64,000 bases of DNA, taken from Silene latifolia (taxonomy: Eukaryota > Streptophyta > Magnoliopsida > Caryophyllales > Caryophyllaceae). Location of the stretch: the NCBI RefSeq assembly GCF_048544455.1, contig NC_133537.1:18971541-19035540 (forward strand), read 5' to 3'. Shown one piece after another: positions 33,138 to 44,650 of this stretch. A program made the translations under genes and the position numbers. Below the pieces are notes generated by a model. It was not told where the DNA came from and did no database searches. It was given only the letters and a program-made list of their open reading frames with translations. Positions within the stretch are counted from its first letter, which is position 1. Each line of letters starts with the position of its first letter.

Positions 33138-34434
33138 TTATAAGTAATGTTTCTTGATGGTGTCGGCATTCCAGTGTGCCCCCAATTCAGCTCCGTCCAT
33201 GTCGGCCAAGGTGTATGTATCGGGCCTTAGGATCTTGGTGATCTGGTAAGAGCCTTCCCAGTTTGCAGATAGCTTGTCATGTAGGTGGCCCTATCCGACC
33301 GCTGCGCTTTTCCTTAGGACATAATCTCCTGACCTGGAATTGGCGCAGTTGTACTCTTTGATTGTTTTGGTAAACTCCTATGTTTAGCCGGGCTCGTGTC
33401 CTGGTTTCCTTGACTAGGTCGACGGCTCTTCTCATGGCTTCTTCATTGCTCTATGGGTCATAATACATGTTGCGTGCAGTGCGTATTTGTATTTCTACTG
33501 GCAACATTGCTTCTATTCCGTAGATCAGGTCGAAGGGTGTACAGCTTGTGGACTCTTTGACTGTGGTTTTGAGTGACCATAGGACACTTTCTAGCTCGTC
33601 TGCCCACGTTCCTTTTAGCTTATCAAAGCGTTTTCTTAGGCTGCCCAGTATTTGCTTGTTGGCGGATTCTGCCTGGCCATTGCTCTGTGGGTGGTAAATG
33701 GCGGAATAAGGGTGTTTGACGTCGTAGATCTCTAGCCATTCCCTTAGCTTTGGATTGTCGAACTGTCTTCCGTGTTTAAAGACCGTTATCTTGGGGATGC
33801 CGAATCTGGTGATGATGTTTTGCCATATAACTTTTCGGACTGCTGCTTCAGTGATTCTGACCACGACCTCTACTTCCACCCATTTTGAAAAGTAATCAAT
33901 AGCGACGACCAGGAACCTCCTTCCTCCACTCGCGGTGGTGAAGGGGCCTAGTATGTACATCCCCCACTGGGCGAAAGGTATCGGGTTGAGCACTGGTTGT
34001 AGGTCCCTTGCTGGTGCATGTATGACGGATGCGTGGATATGGCAATTCCTACACCTCCTCGTCAGTTCTTTTGCATCTGCCTTCATGGTGGGCCAGAAGT
34101 ATTCTGCTCTTAATGCTCTGTGGGCCAGATTTCTACCTCCGATGTTGTGTCCGCAGATGCCGGCGTGTATGTCCGATAGTGCTTGTTGGGCCTCCCTCTG
34201 GTTCAGGCATCTTAGAAGTGGACTCGAGAACCCTCTTTTGTAGAGCGTTCCCTCTATCATCCGAAAACGACTGGCGACTGCTCGGATCTTTCTTTCCGTG
34301 AATCCCTCTGGTATCTTTCCTTCTATCTTGAAGTTGATAATGTCCGTCAGCCAGGTCGAACCTTCGGGCTCGACTACTCTAATGGGTGTCGGGCCCGGCT
34401 CAATGCACTTTGTAACTCGTATATCGACCCACAC
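33138..34434 (-). pseudogene. Tat integrase
   Basis: The N-terminal zinc-binding segment (IHAGICGHNIGGRNL ... CRNCH) is present. The catalytic core has lost two acidic residues: the first Asp is Tyr (QWGMYILGPF, family WGMDILGPF), and the second motif reads VFKHGRQFDN where the family has SDNGRQF. The last Glu (QSNGQAES) is kept. A stop at 33,451 interrupts the C-terminal domain, which can be followed to KKHYL and the TAA at 33,138-33,140. Clearly inactive. Confidence 0.88.
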
Positions 34435-35199
34435 TGACCAACGAGCGTCTTATAGGCTTGAGCTGGCTAGCTTGGATAGTGCGTTTCCCCTGTTTTTCTT
34501 CGACCTAGGTATTTGCATTATCTTGTAGGATTTTAGTTCAGCCAACCTTTTTCTGACTTGTTCCAGGTACTTGGCCATTGAGGGTTCCCTTACTTCGTAC
34601 TCTCTCTTGATTTGGTTGGCGATGAGTAGGGAATCCGTGAATTGCCGTAGCAACTTGGCCCCGGCGGCGGTGGCGAGTTCAATGCCTGCTATCATTGCTT
34701 CGTATTCGGCCTCGTTGTTTGACGCCTCAAAGGTGAATCTTAGGGCATGTCCGAACTCGGCTCCATCTGGGCTTGTGATGACTACTCCTGCTCCGGACCC
34801 GGCAGTTGTGGATAACCCGTCGGTGAAGACTTCCCAGGCCTCTTCGGGCTCCTGACTCTCATTGGAGTGTGAACAATCGGCTAGGAAATCAGCTAGGGCT
34901 TAAGCTTTTATGGCAGTTCGGGATTGATACTTGATTTCATGCCCTGGCAGCTCTACTGCCCATTTTAGCAACCTACCGGACTTCTCGAACTTTTCCAGGG
35001 CCTTTTCGAGTGGTTGATCTGTCATTACCGTTATAGGGTGTGTGTCAAAGTACGGACGTAACTTTCTAGCTGTTATTATGATGGCGAATGCTACCTTCTC
35101 GATGAGCGGGTGTAGTTTTTCTCGGCCGGACCAAGTGCGTGACTGATGAGGTAGATGGGCTGCTGGTTTTTGCCTTCTTCTCGTTATATCACGACACAA
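34435..35199 (-). pseudogene. Tat RNase H region with a second, archaeal-type RNase H
   Basis: The first RNase H remnant (RTWSGREKLHPLIEKVAFAI, RLLKWAVELPGHEIKY) is partly out of frame, with a stop near 34,901. A second domain follows, WEVFTDGLS...GAGVVITSPDG, EASNNEAEYEAMIAGIELA, FTDSLLIANQI, matching the extra archaeal-type RNase H that characterises Tat-clade elements. In the last motif Phe-Thr-Asp keeps the catalytic Asp. A stop lies at 34,450. Confidence 0.82.
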
Positions 35200-36041
35200 A
35201 TGCTGATGTCGGGGACGGCTACGTATAGGTAGAGCGTCTCGCTGGTCACCGGCCGGGCCAGGGTCGGCAATTCTGTGAGGTGGTGCTTAAGATCGTCAAA
35301 GAAGGGCCTTTGCTCCTCCTCCCACCGGAATTGTTTGTTGCCCTTTAGGACGTTGAAGAAAGCCCTTGACTTGTCCAGCGATCTCGATATAAATCGGGAC
35401 AGCGCTTCCATGCGTCTTGTGAGTCTCTGGATATCTCTGATCGTGCATGTTTCTAAGAGGTCTATGACGGCTTGTACCTTTTCAGGGTTGGCGTCAATTC
35501 CTCTCGCGCTGACCAGGAATCCAAGGAACTTCCCGGACCGTACTCCGAACATGCACTTCTTTGGGTCCAGCTTTATTTGATATTTTCGAAGGGATGCGAA
35601 CGTTTCCACGATGTCGTTCAGATGCTCCTCCTCGCTTTTGCTTTTGATGATGGTGTCGTCAACTTACACTTTGACGTTTCTTCCTTTATGGTTGGCGAAG
35701 ATTATGTCGATGAGCCTCTGGTAAGTGGCTCCTGCATTCTTTAAGCCGTACGGCAAAATCATGTACATGAAGGTGTCGTGTCCGGTGATGAACGCGTACC
35801 TGACCTTGTCTGGCTCCCATAGGTGTACCCGGTGGTACCTCGAGAAGGCGTCTAGGAAACTTAACATGGAACGGCCGCTTGTAAAGTCGACCAGCTGGTC
35901 GATTCTCGGAAGCGGGTAACAATATTTGGGGCATGCTTTGTTAAGGTTGGTAAAGTCGACACACATCCTCCATGCTCCGGATGCTTTCTTTACCATTACA
36001 GCATTAGCAACCCACTCCGCATAGTCACATTTCTCAATGAA
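35200..36041 (-). pseudogene. Tat reverse transcriptase
   Basis: Motifs are [58 protein letters not shown] and KFLGFLVSARGI. The catalytic motif is destroyed: the Tyr codon of YVDD is a TAA stop (35,664-35,666), so the sequence reads VKV-stop-VDD. Another stop at 35,184 ends the second half. The frame is otherwise continuous with the protease segment through a TGA at 36,042. Confidence 0.9.
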
Positions 36042-37076
36042 TCATGCGAACAGTAATTTGTCGACTTCCTCCTTTATGGTAGCTTTTTGTTCTGTCGACA
36101 TGTTCATTTTCTTTCGCTTGACCGGTTTGGATGTGGGGTCTTCATTCAGCTTGTGAACGATGACCTCCTCGCTTACTCCCGATATTTCATCAGTGGAGTA
36201 TGCGAAGATATCCATGTTTCTTTTAAGTACTCCGATCATTTGGTCTTTGAAGGTGGGCGACATGTCTTCGCCGATGATCACTGAGCGTCCAGGGCCAAGG
36301 TAAACATTGGTAGTCCCTACCCCCGATACTGGTCGTTTGTGATCAGTTGACTTTCCCTTGCTCGTGCTTGCCTCTGCCTCTGATGTAGGGCGCTTGAAGC
36401 TCTTTTGCACCTCTCGGCAGGAGTTGCTCCCGGCCGTACCAGGGTTCGGCTCGCCTCTCGTTTTTGCTGAAGAAGTTTGCTTGAACGCCGTTACGTTGCA
36501 TGATCTTGAGGAGATCTGGTTCCCGTGAAGCTTTTTTGTTCTTCCAACGTCCGACATGTATACTAGTATCAATCCCCGGACGGACATTACGGCATTGATC
36601 TCACCCAGGGTCTGTCTTCCGATCAGGGAATTGTATGCTGATTCGGCGTCGATCACTGTGAAGGTGGCTTGCACTCTTCGTGATTGTGTTCCTCTGCCAA
36701 ACCTAACGGGTAGCATGATGGTTCCCATCGGGGCCGAGGCCTCTCCCGAGAATCCATACGGTGCTCCGCTGGTCGGCTTGGGATGCTGAGGTCCGAGCCC
36801 GAGCTGCTCGGAAGTGGGTCGGTATAGCAGGTTGGTGTAAGCTCCAGTGTCGATCAGACATCTTCTGAGCGTATGGGCGCTGATCTTTAAGTCGAGTATG
36901 AGTGGGTCATGGTAAGGACTCACTATGCGCTTGTGGTCGGACGCGTTGATTATGAGGTCGGGTATTCTGTCGACTGACACGTCCTTCGGCATTATGCCAA
37001 CCTGAGCGATTAGGTTCTGGAGGTCTTCCTTGAGCTTGTTATGCGTGGAGCTTCTGTCGTCTTCCCCTGTGACCAC
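36042..37076 (-). pseudogene. Tat protease and polyprotein linker
   Basis: An open frame of 344 codons. The protease motif LIDTGAYTNLLY (Asp-Thr-Gly at residues 76-78) is intact, followed by GFSGEASAPMGTIMLPV and YNSLIGRQTLGEINAV, both typical of Tat proteases. The latter part is a Ser/Lys-rich linker leading to the RT start. It ends at a TGA in place of a conserved Gly codon. It is in the same polyprotein frame as gag, whose zinc-knuckle Lys codon is also a stop. Confidence 0.85.
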
Positions 37077-37919
37077 GTGGATGATGGGGGTGCTATCCCC
37101 TCTCTCATCTGTGCGTTCCTGCTCTGGTCTGTATGGGGTTTTGTACTTTCCTAAGTACCCACGGCGTATGAGGTCCTCTATTGCTTCATTCAGGTTTCGG
37201 CACTCGTCTATATCGTGCCCGTTACCTTAGTGGTAGTCACAATACTTGTTTCCATTGCCCTCCTTTTTCATCTTAGGGGGTTTTCCCCACTTCTTATTGT
37301 CCTTTTCTAGAGCGTATACTTCTAACATCCTCCTGTTCAGGGGAGTGTGATGTTGGAAACGCGGGAAAGGATCTTTGTCTTTCTTCTTCGGTCCCAATCT
37401 TTCTTTGGCACTCCTCCAACTCTTCTGACGAGATGGGGGTGAGTATTCTTTTGAGCGTCGGGGAGGTGATGCCTTGGTCGAGCTCCTTCCATGTACTGGA
37501 GAAGTGTCGACCGGTCCAAACCTCTTCTGATAGTCCTCCTCTCTGATGTATCTGTCGGCCATCTCCCGAGCCTCAACGAGGCTCTTCGGTGGCTTCCGAA
37601 GCATCTCGCTCTTTAAGGCCCCGTCTCTTAGCCAATGGGTTAAGGCGAAGATCGCCATTTCGTTGGTGAGGCCCTTGATTTGCTGGCTTTCCAATTCGAA
37701 ATGATGAATGTAGTCCTTGATTCGCTTTTCGCTCAGTTGCTTGAGCGTGAGCAGTTCGTCTGTTGTCCTCTCGCGCCTTCTGTTGCCGTCGTACTGGTCC
37801 CTGAAATGTTGGCGCATATCCCCGTAGGATCTGATTGATCCGTCCGGCATGCCTTTGAACCTGGACTGCGCGAGCCTGACCAGGGTCACTAGGAAGACTT
37901 TGAACCAAACAACGTTGTC
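37077..37919 (-). pseudogene. Tat gag, C-terminal part
   Basis: Capsid and nucleocapsid sequence with GSIRSYGDMRQHFRDQY, LTLKQLSEKRIKDYIHHF, ADRYIREEDYQKRF and basic linkers. The zinc knuckle CDYH-x-GNGHDIDEC has a stop at 37,227 where Lys or Arg is expected. The upstream end at 37,919 is the insertion point of a solo LTR; the N-terminal part continues at 40,586. Confidence 0.85.
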
Positions 37920-40585
37920 TGTAACACCCACATTTAACCAGGAGCCTTTAGCTAGACATCCCAAGTAAATGAGAGTGTTACCATCTTGGTTTCCCGAGGT
38001 AGTGAATAACAAAGTACAACAAATCAAAGTACTTTAAATAAAATTTAGCGATTACATGTTTATTACAACTTAACCAAACTAAAACTTAATATAAAAATTA
38101 AATACAACTCGCAGCGGAAATAAATCAAGTCAATTAAACTAAAACTTAATATAAAATTAAATACATCTAGACTTCTAAGTAGACTGGCCGAATCCTCACG
38201 CATCCCATAAGTTCCCAAGTCAACTAATCTTTAGCACCTACAAATCTGCTCCCCAATTATGGCTCATCACAGGTGTTCACGAATACACGGTCAACCACGA
38301 GGTTGAGTAGGAATAAACCAAACAACAATAATAATCCAACCAAAATAGACATCCTTCGAATTCTCATCCCTTCGTTCATACAACCCACTTACGTCACTGG
38401 CAGTAGCACAACCTCCTTAACACCGTGCTATGCTCAACTGGCATTAGTACTTGCGTACCATGCTCACCTGGCAGTAGTAATTACTTACTATGCACAACTA
38501 TCTCTAGCAGTAGTAATTACTTACTATGCACATCTGGCAGTAACAATTACTCGCTATGCACAACTGGCAGTAACACTCTTCGTGTTATGTTCAACTGAAC
38601 AACCATCGCACCACACCATATATAACCAACAATAATGAACAATAACAATCCAGTCATACGGCTCTGTTAATAACTTAGCATACACATATACTCTGTCTCC
38701 AATACTCATTCATAATATTGACATTAACCTCGCCATCCATCACAATTCAATATACATTCACATAATAATAAAATACGAGTTGAGTAGGTAATTCCTACAT
38801 GTATAGCAAAGCAGCTCCAATAAATGCAATCCAAATATGTAGAAATCCAAATAAAGCTTCTCAACAAATTCCAACACCTAACATAAATAATAATAACATA
38901 CAAAATTACCCACTACTCTTCTTAATAGATTATATAATTAATTAACTAATTCTGACTCAACGCTGCCCAATTACTAATTATATAAATATTAATTATATAA
39001 ACATTATGTGATTCAATTTAATAAAAACCCGTCTCAAACCATTGGTCAATTCCCGTCTCAAAAACCCAAGTCAAATCCCAAGCATACCCGTCTTTTATTA
39101 TTAATTATTATAATATACGAAAACACGGGTCAACTCAACTTAGAACCCGGCTCACAAATATTACTAATTAATTAATTAATTAATTAAACAATTACCCTGA
39201 CTCAACTAATTAATCAAACCCGACTCAACTTGAAACCCAAGTCACATAATCACCTAAACCCGTTCACCAACCCGTGTCAAAACCCGCAAACCCATACCCA
39301 TACCCAACAACACGTGAAAACAACCGTAACAAACACACCCATTATTCACGGCAAAACCGTGTTCAACACCCCACCAAAACCCGTCCTTCACGACTCCCCT
39401 AGCCACCATCAGCTACACCCGAGCCTGCCCCTCCTAGCCTGCAACCCGACAACCAACTACCACCAGCCAAAACGCCACCAGCACCCCAACATCTCACGCC
39501 ATAACTCCCTACCCGACACCAAACTCGACCCAACACCTACACAACACCACTCCACCTCTGGCCACCACCGTCATCACCACTGACCAACGGTGGCTCCAGG
39601 GGTGTTCCCACATCCTTTCAACCCATCTTAAACACCACAACAACCACCCTACACCGACTACAGCAACGAGAACTACCCCTCCCCTGTTTTGTATTTTTTC
39701 GGCAACTACCACCACAAACCCCTAGATACGGCCACCACGACGCCACCATTGAGGTCGACCACACCACCAGTTCTATCCCCACCATACCCAGGTAAAGGCA
39801 ACGAGTATTAAACGCTTCCATCGTGTTTAAACAACAATCTTCCCTAGTTCGTAATTCCGGCAACCACCGCGCAAAACACCAGCAACAACCACCCACGACC
39901 ACCCCTTAGTGGTTGACTAATCAACACGATCCTACCCTACCAAGCCCAGGTAAGACGAGTCAGACTAGGGGTTGCAAATTTGTGTTCATCGTGTAACCAA
40001 CAACCCATAACAACCCTTCGAAAACCTTAAAAAGCCCCCTTCCCGACGGTCAACGGTGGTCAATGATGAGTCCGGCCATTCCCTGATGTCCCACGGCCAA
40101 GGTCACGGTCCTAGCATGTCTTATGATGGTCTAATTAACGAATTATATTCGTCTTAAGGTGAGTATGTTAAGAGACGATAGAAAATTACCTTGTGACGGT
40201 CTCCTAGCTAGAATTCTCCTCTTTCTCCTCCTAGATCTCGTCTCCTCTATTTGATGAGTAATTCTCAGATTTATTTATGAATAATAATTAGGGTAGAGGT
40301 ATATGGTGGGTATTTATAGTAAGATTAGAAGGTATGACACTTCTATTAGGAAACTAGCTTAATACAATTAAATTACAAAATCCCAACTTCACTCAACCAA
40401 CTCATGTTACACGAGTAGCCCACCACACTCGGCCCAATTCAACACTTCCCAACTCCTTCATTACGTTACTTCATTATTCCGTCCTTTAATTACATTATAC
40501 ATATAAACTGTTGTAATTAATTATTATTATTATTAATAACGCGTAAATTATTAATATCAAATCTACTAAATTACGGGGTATTACA
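37920..40585 (-). repeat. Solo LTR of a chromovirus-like element, 2,666 bp
   Basis: The ends TGTAACACCCA and GGGGTATTACA are inverted, and no PBS, coding sequence or second LTR is present. The flanks TTGTC (37,915-37,919) and TCGTC (40,586-40,590) may be a decayed 5-bp duplication. The minus-strand 3' end (CTCGGGAAACCAAGATGGTAAC ... GGCTCCTGGT) is homologous to the other chromovirus LTR ends in this window. It interrupts Tat gag, which resumes on both sides. Contains a minisatellite (38,390-38,600) and TTAA repeats (about 39,165-39,187). Open frames inside are low-complexity and not convincing. Confidence 0.88.
38390..38600. repeat. ~34-bp tandem repeat in the solo LTR
   Basis: About six imperfect copies of a unit containing CTATGCACAACTGGCAGTA and AATTACTTA lie head to tail. 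In sense orientation (minus strand) this falls in the downstream half of the LTR. Confidence 0.8.
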
Positions 40586-40998
40586 TCGTCCGCGTCCCAC
40601 ATTTCCATGTAACTCTCATACGCAGCTAGGTGGTCGTCTGGGTTTATCGTTCCGTCGAACTGGACTGTTGGCAGCTTGATTTTTGGGACTTTCGTCCTTC
40701 TGATATTTCTATCTAGCGGATTAGGCGTGGTAGGATGGCTCGCTTTCAGCGACCGCTCTTGGGGTCACCGTGCAGCCACCTTCCTCTTGCCTTTCTCGGG
40801 TTGTGCCGACGTATCATCGGGGATCACTATTTTCTTGAGGCAGGCTTTAGCGTCTCCGGCAACATTGGTACAAAGTGTCATCGCTTGGACTCATGGCTGA
40901 GTGGCAGATCGGGTTGACGGAGATCTTGACTGTACTAGGTTACAGGCGTACCTTGCACGCTTGGAATGTCCTTCTCTGGCGTTTTCCGATAGAGGCAT
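40586..40998 (-). pseudogene. Tat gag, N-terminal part
   Basis: Starting from MPLSENAREG (40,998) the frame soon hits a stop. The conserved capsid entry KLPTVQFDGTINPDDHLAAY and ESYMEMWDADD are clear near 40,586-40,690, and they match up with the capsid fragment on the other side of the solo LTR. Stops and shifts make it non-functional. Confidence 0.8.
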
Positions 40999-41029
40999 CG
41001 TAGAGTGATTCAGGACTTTTATGCAAAGT

Positions 41030-41047
41030 TCCCCACAGATGGCGCCA
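41030..41047 (-). promoter_or_regulatory. Primer-binding site, Tat type
   Basis: The minus strand reads TGGCGCCATCTGTGGGGA, the TGGCGCC-type site used by Tat-lineage elements. It lies three bases after the LTR end (...CCCAAAACA). Confidence 0.88.
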
Positions 41048-41050
41048 AAT

Positions 41051-41588
41051 TGTTTTGGGTTGAGAACAATCAAGTCAGTGTTGCCCGACCCGGAATCAGG
41101 TCAACGCGCTCCATTCGGATTTTTATTGGATGGATGTCCCTCTGCCTCTACGTTCGAAATTTCATTGCACACGTAGCACACAGGGCCTCGAGGAGGGGGG
41201 GTAGGTGTTGGAGAGAGCCCTCTCCGATGCCTAAGTCAGTCAGGTAACCTCAGATGTTAGACGAGACCTTTGGCGTGAGGCTCGATCTCGGTTCCCTCTC
41301 TTAGTTGCTTAAGGTAGTCTTATTTATAGAGAGAGAAAGTAGTTGTTGTTTTGTGGTTATTGATTGATGGAATATGATTGTTGTTGTTGTTGTTTTTCTT
41401 TACAATGAACTTAGTCCCTAAGTAAGTGTCTTCCTTTGGAAGGAATCCAATGAAGATATTTAATGTGGGAGGATGTGTACCTTATTTTTTGACTTGGCTA
41501 CCATTTGGACCCGTTTGATCCGCCGATTGGCATGCGGGTCGGGTCGAATCTACGTGCCCCATCTGATACGAATGAAGGGGATATGACA
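41051..41588 (-). repeat. 5' LTR of the Tat element (about 538 bp)
   Basis: The internal boundary (TG at 41,051) is set by the PBS. The outer boundary is placed at ...ATGACA (41,588), because the sequence after it looks like the tail of a chromovirus polyprotein; this end is less certain. A TATAAATA box lies on the minus strand at 41,321-41,328. The partner LTR is outside the window. Confidence 0.55.
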
Positions 41589-42459
41589 TTTGGAAGCAAT
41601 GAGAAGATACCTGAATTTTTACACATCATTTATTGACATAGTTGTGGCAAGTAGTTAATAGAGTATGAGTTTGTACTGAGCTAGAAGATGCAAATGGTTC
41701 ACAATCTTTGGTTAGCACAGTGGTATGGACAAATTTCGTAAGAGAACTTTGAGAATCTCATGGAGATGTGACAATGTTAGGTCGTGTGTATGTAATGGGT
41801 AGGTGCGTGAATAGAGAAGAATGTTGTCGCGCGGTGGTGTAGATGAGTTAATTTAGTAGATTGGGTTAGGTGGTGAGAGGTATGATTGGAGGTATGAAAA
41901 TGGTTGGAGAGAGTATTGGAAAGGAATAGCTAAGAATCTATTACTGGTCGGGTTGCGAGAACGTAACATTTATCTTAAGAAGAGTAGGATGCGACAAAGA
42001 AAGTTTGGCAGTTCTACATGTTGCGGTATATTTTGAAGTTCTAAGTCTTGGTTGTAGCATTAAGGAGGGACTTGTGGTTGATATCGTTAAAAATCATGGG
42101 TGTGCTCGTGGTATTATGTATTTGATATGAATGAAAATAGAGTAATGTTGTAGGTATGTATGGTTGCGATAATGTTGACGGCTTTGTGTAGTGACGGTTA
42201 TGAGTGTGAGCAAACTTCAAGGACGAAGTTCATTTTAAGGGTGGTGGAATATGACATTTCATTTCGGTAGTTGTTCTTGTTTGGTGAACTGTTAGGGTAT
42301 TGGATTTGTTTGTGAGCGGTGCATTGGTGCGAGTGTTGATGGTATTTGATGGTGTTATGGAGTTTAGTGAAGTTGGTGTTCAGATTAGGGGAAAAGGGTT
42401 GTGTTGTGCAAGTATGAGTATGAACTTCGAGGATGAAGTTCGTTTTTAAGGGGGGGGAC

Positions 42460-43890
42460 TGTAATACTACGCATTTCTGGACTTGGAGTACTCGGTCGAG
42501 TGGGCTGTACTCGACCGAGTGCATGAGTTGTACGTCTTTGCAGGCTACTGCCTAGGGGTCACTCGACCGAGTTGGCGAGACACTCGGTTGAGTAGTGCGT
42601 ACATGGTCGAGTGCCTCTGGTACTCGGCCGAGTGTCCAATCTGGGAGTCGTTTTTCCGCGGCTTGTATTTTTTGATTAGGAGAGGTTTATAAAACCTTAT
42701 TAACATTCTAAAACATCATTTCTAGCCCTGAAATCTTCTTAAGCTCTCCTAAACTCATCTTTAATCTTTCTATTCATCCTGGTGGGAAGTTTCTTTGCGA
42801 TTATTGGATTAGGGTCTCGATGTTCACCGTCGTTAGTACTCTTTTGTGTAAGTTTCTATTCTAATTCTTGTGATCAGTTTCTTTTGTGACCAAACCCTAG
42901 GATTGAGATTTGGGGGAAATATGTTCTTATGAATCTTTGATTAGGATTTATAGTGATGGTATGCGATTATTGTGTGTAGGTAATGGTCTCATACTCGAGA
43001 ATTGTCATTGGGGTTGCTTTTGTGTTATTGGATTGCGTAAAGGTAGAGGTTTCCTACTCAATTCTTCTATATGGTTAATTATGGGTTCGTGTGGTGATAT
43101 TTTGATTATCGTTGTTATAGTATCATTGTGGTATTGTGATATTGTGGTATTGTTGGTATTGCTAGTATTGATTGTGAAGCCATTGTCGGGGGATGGTCTT
43201 CTCCCCCATGTTAGCCCCTTGTGGCTCCCGTCACAAGAGGGTGCACATTAATGATTTGGGTTCGCTGGTTGCGATGAGTGGGGCTTTAGGTGGTAAGGTT
43301 GCGTCCTACCACTAGCTGGGGTGGGTTACCTGTTGCATTGGGTAAACTGACAGGACTACTCACTGCGGTGTGTAGTCGTGTCTGAGCTTCGGTTCGGACA
43401 CTGGTTACTTGGAGTTTGGAGTTGATCGATATTGAATTGGATTTCTGTTGTGAATTTATATGTAAATGCTTCCGTTCTTATGATTGATGGTGTAGTAGTA
43501 GTACCGACATTGTGTGATGTTTCTTTGGTTGTTGTCTTGTTTGGCTGTGTCTGCGGTGATCCATTTGATATTGCCGACAAATGGTGAGCAGTGAGACTTT
43601 TCAGGTTGTCTATGGTTGTGGGTTTAACTACGAGGCTGGTTGATGACGACGCGATGACATCGAGTTCAGCTAGACTTCATGATATTAGAATTCCAGCAGT
43701 TGTATTCCAGTTAGTAGATATTAGGGTTGTTTATGAGATGTATTAGTTGTAAAGCTTGGTACTAAATTACTAATATTAATTGTTCTTTTATTGTCTAATG
43801 ATATGTACTACCTCGGGTAACCGAGATGGTAGCACCCTTATTTAGTAGGGAAGATCTTGCTAAAGGCTCCTTGGTAAATGGGGTGTTACA
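42460..43890 (+). repeat. 3' LTR of chromovirus element 3 (1,431 bp)
   Basis: It runs from TGTAATACTACG, directly after the purine tract AAGGGGGGGGAC, to GGGGTGTTACA. U3 carries an ACTCG(NN)CGAGT palindrome array (42,490-42,633) with a GCAGGCTACTGCC spacer, then TTTATAAAA (42,686-42,694). Hairpins are CTTGTG/CACAAG (43,218-43,237), GACTACTCAC/GTGTGTAGTC (43,354-43,377, one T-T mismatch) and CTCGG/CCGAG (about 43,813-43,826). The layout matches elements 1 and 2, although the primary sequence has diverged. Confidence 0.88.
42490..42633. repeat. Palindrome array in U3 of chromovirus element 3
   Basis: About six copies of ACTCGACCGAGT, ACTCGGTCGAGT or ACTCGGCCGAGT, some decayed, flank the conserved spacer. 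It ends about 55 bp upstream of the TATA box. Confidence 0.85.
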
Positions 43891-44650
43891 ATACCCGTCT
43901 ACAATGAGACTTATTGATTTTTATAATGCTTCCTTTATTCTTTGTGCCCAAAAGAAAATCGGAAGAACGTTCGAACTAGGAGATTACATAACATATAGGA
44001 CAACACGTTTATTTTTCCCAATGTATTCTACTTTTGTCTTATTCCTCCTACATAAACACATTTGTGCAGTCTTAAATGAGAATTTGTCAAGACCTAAAAG
44101 TGTACGATACAAATGCAAGGAAATTAGAAAATTTGAAGTTGTAACCTCACCACTTACTTAGAAGTTGTTTGGTTGCATGTAGGAACTTGCATTGCCTAGG
44201 AAGTAATAGATCACATAATTTTAGAATTCATGTGAATTAAAAAATGTTGTGTTGAGTGTGTAAAGTAAATGCAATTCACGTAGGCATTTCAACTTACCTA
44301 GAGGGGTCTGGGTAAGCAACTTCTTCCATTATGAAGGAATTGGAATTCCAAGGCAATTATATTTCGTGTATTAAGGTAGGCAAACAAATAACCCATTTTG
44401 CAATTCATTCCAATCCTAAAAGACCCTTAAGATTGTATACTAAAGGAATGGAGTTTGAAACCTTGGTGAAGATAAAGTGGGGTATTGATTGGAGAAGGTA
44501 AACAGTTAAATTTTATTTGAAAAACGTATTATATGAGAATAAGAACCCGACAAATACTATAAATATAGGCTAAAAACCTTTGAAATATCATGTACATAAA
44601 CTCAATTTTGTTTCTTTGTTAGACACAAAACTAAACAATCAAATGTTATA
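43891..44650. other. Intergenic sequence with a possible MITE
   Basis: No gene. A segment from AAGTTGTTTGGTTGC (44,162) to GCAAACAAATAACCC (about 44,395) has weakly matching inverted ends and may be an old MITE; this is tentative. Plus-strand open frames here show no recognisable features. Confidence 0.35.

Larger units (their letters stand above)
7794..41588 (-). mobile_element. Ty3/gypsy Tat-clade (Retand-like) element, heavily nested
   Basis: The minus strand carries an LTR (41,588-41,051), a PBS, gag (40,998-40,586 continuing at 37,919), protease, RT, two RNase H domains and integrase (ending at 33,138). A minisatellite region and a divergent plus-strand gene follow at the 3' side. The archaeal-type second RNase H and the opposite-strand gene are Tat-clade traits. 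The element is interrupted by insertions at 9,334-17,603, 21,116-32,615 and 37,920-40,585, and its left part is cut by element 1. Its own 3' LTR must be beyond the left edge. That 7,794-9,333 belongs to this element is inferred from position only. Confidence 0.65.
41589..43890 (+). mobile_element. Chromovirus element 3 (outermost), 3' end only
   Basis: It starts with a possible remnant of a chromodomain tail (GAAGCAATGAGAAG...CCTGAATTT), then about 850 bp of 3' untranslated sequence, two purine-tract-associated inverted repeats (42,213-42,231 and 42,422-42,441), and a 3' LTR. The 5' part would lie left of the window, on the far side of the Tat insertion. No coding segment can be supported. 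Confidence 0.6.

Noticed and set aside
39230..39902. His/Pro/Thr-rich and Val/Gly-rich frames inside the solo LTR
   Set aside because: Low-complexity translations of CA-rich sequence within an LTR, without any domain.
43826..44161. 111-residue plus-strand frame spanning the end of the chromovirus 3 LTR
   Set aside because: It starts inside the LTR, crosses its boundary into flanking DNA and has no recognisable domain.
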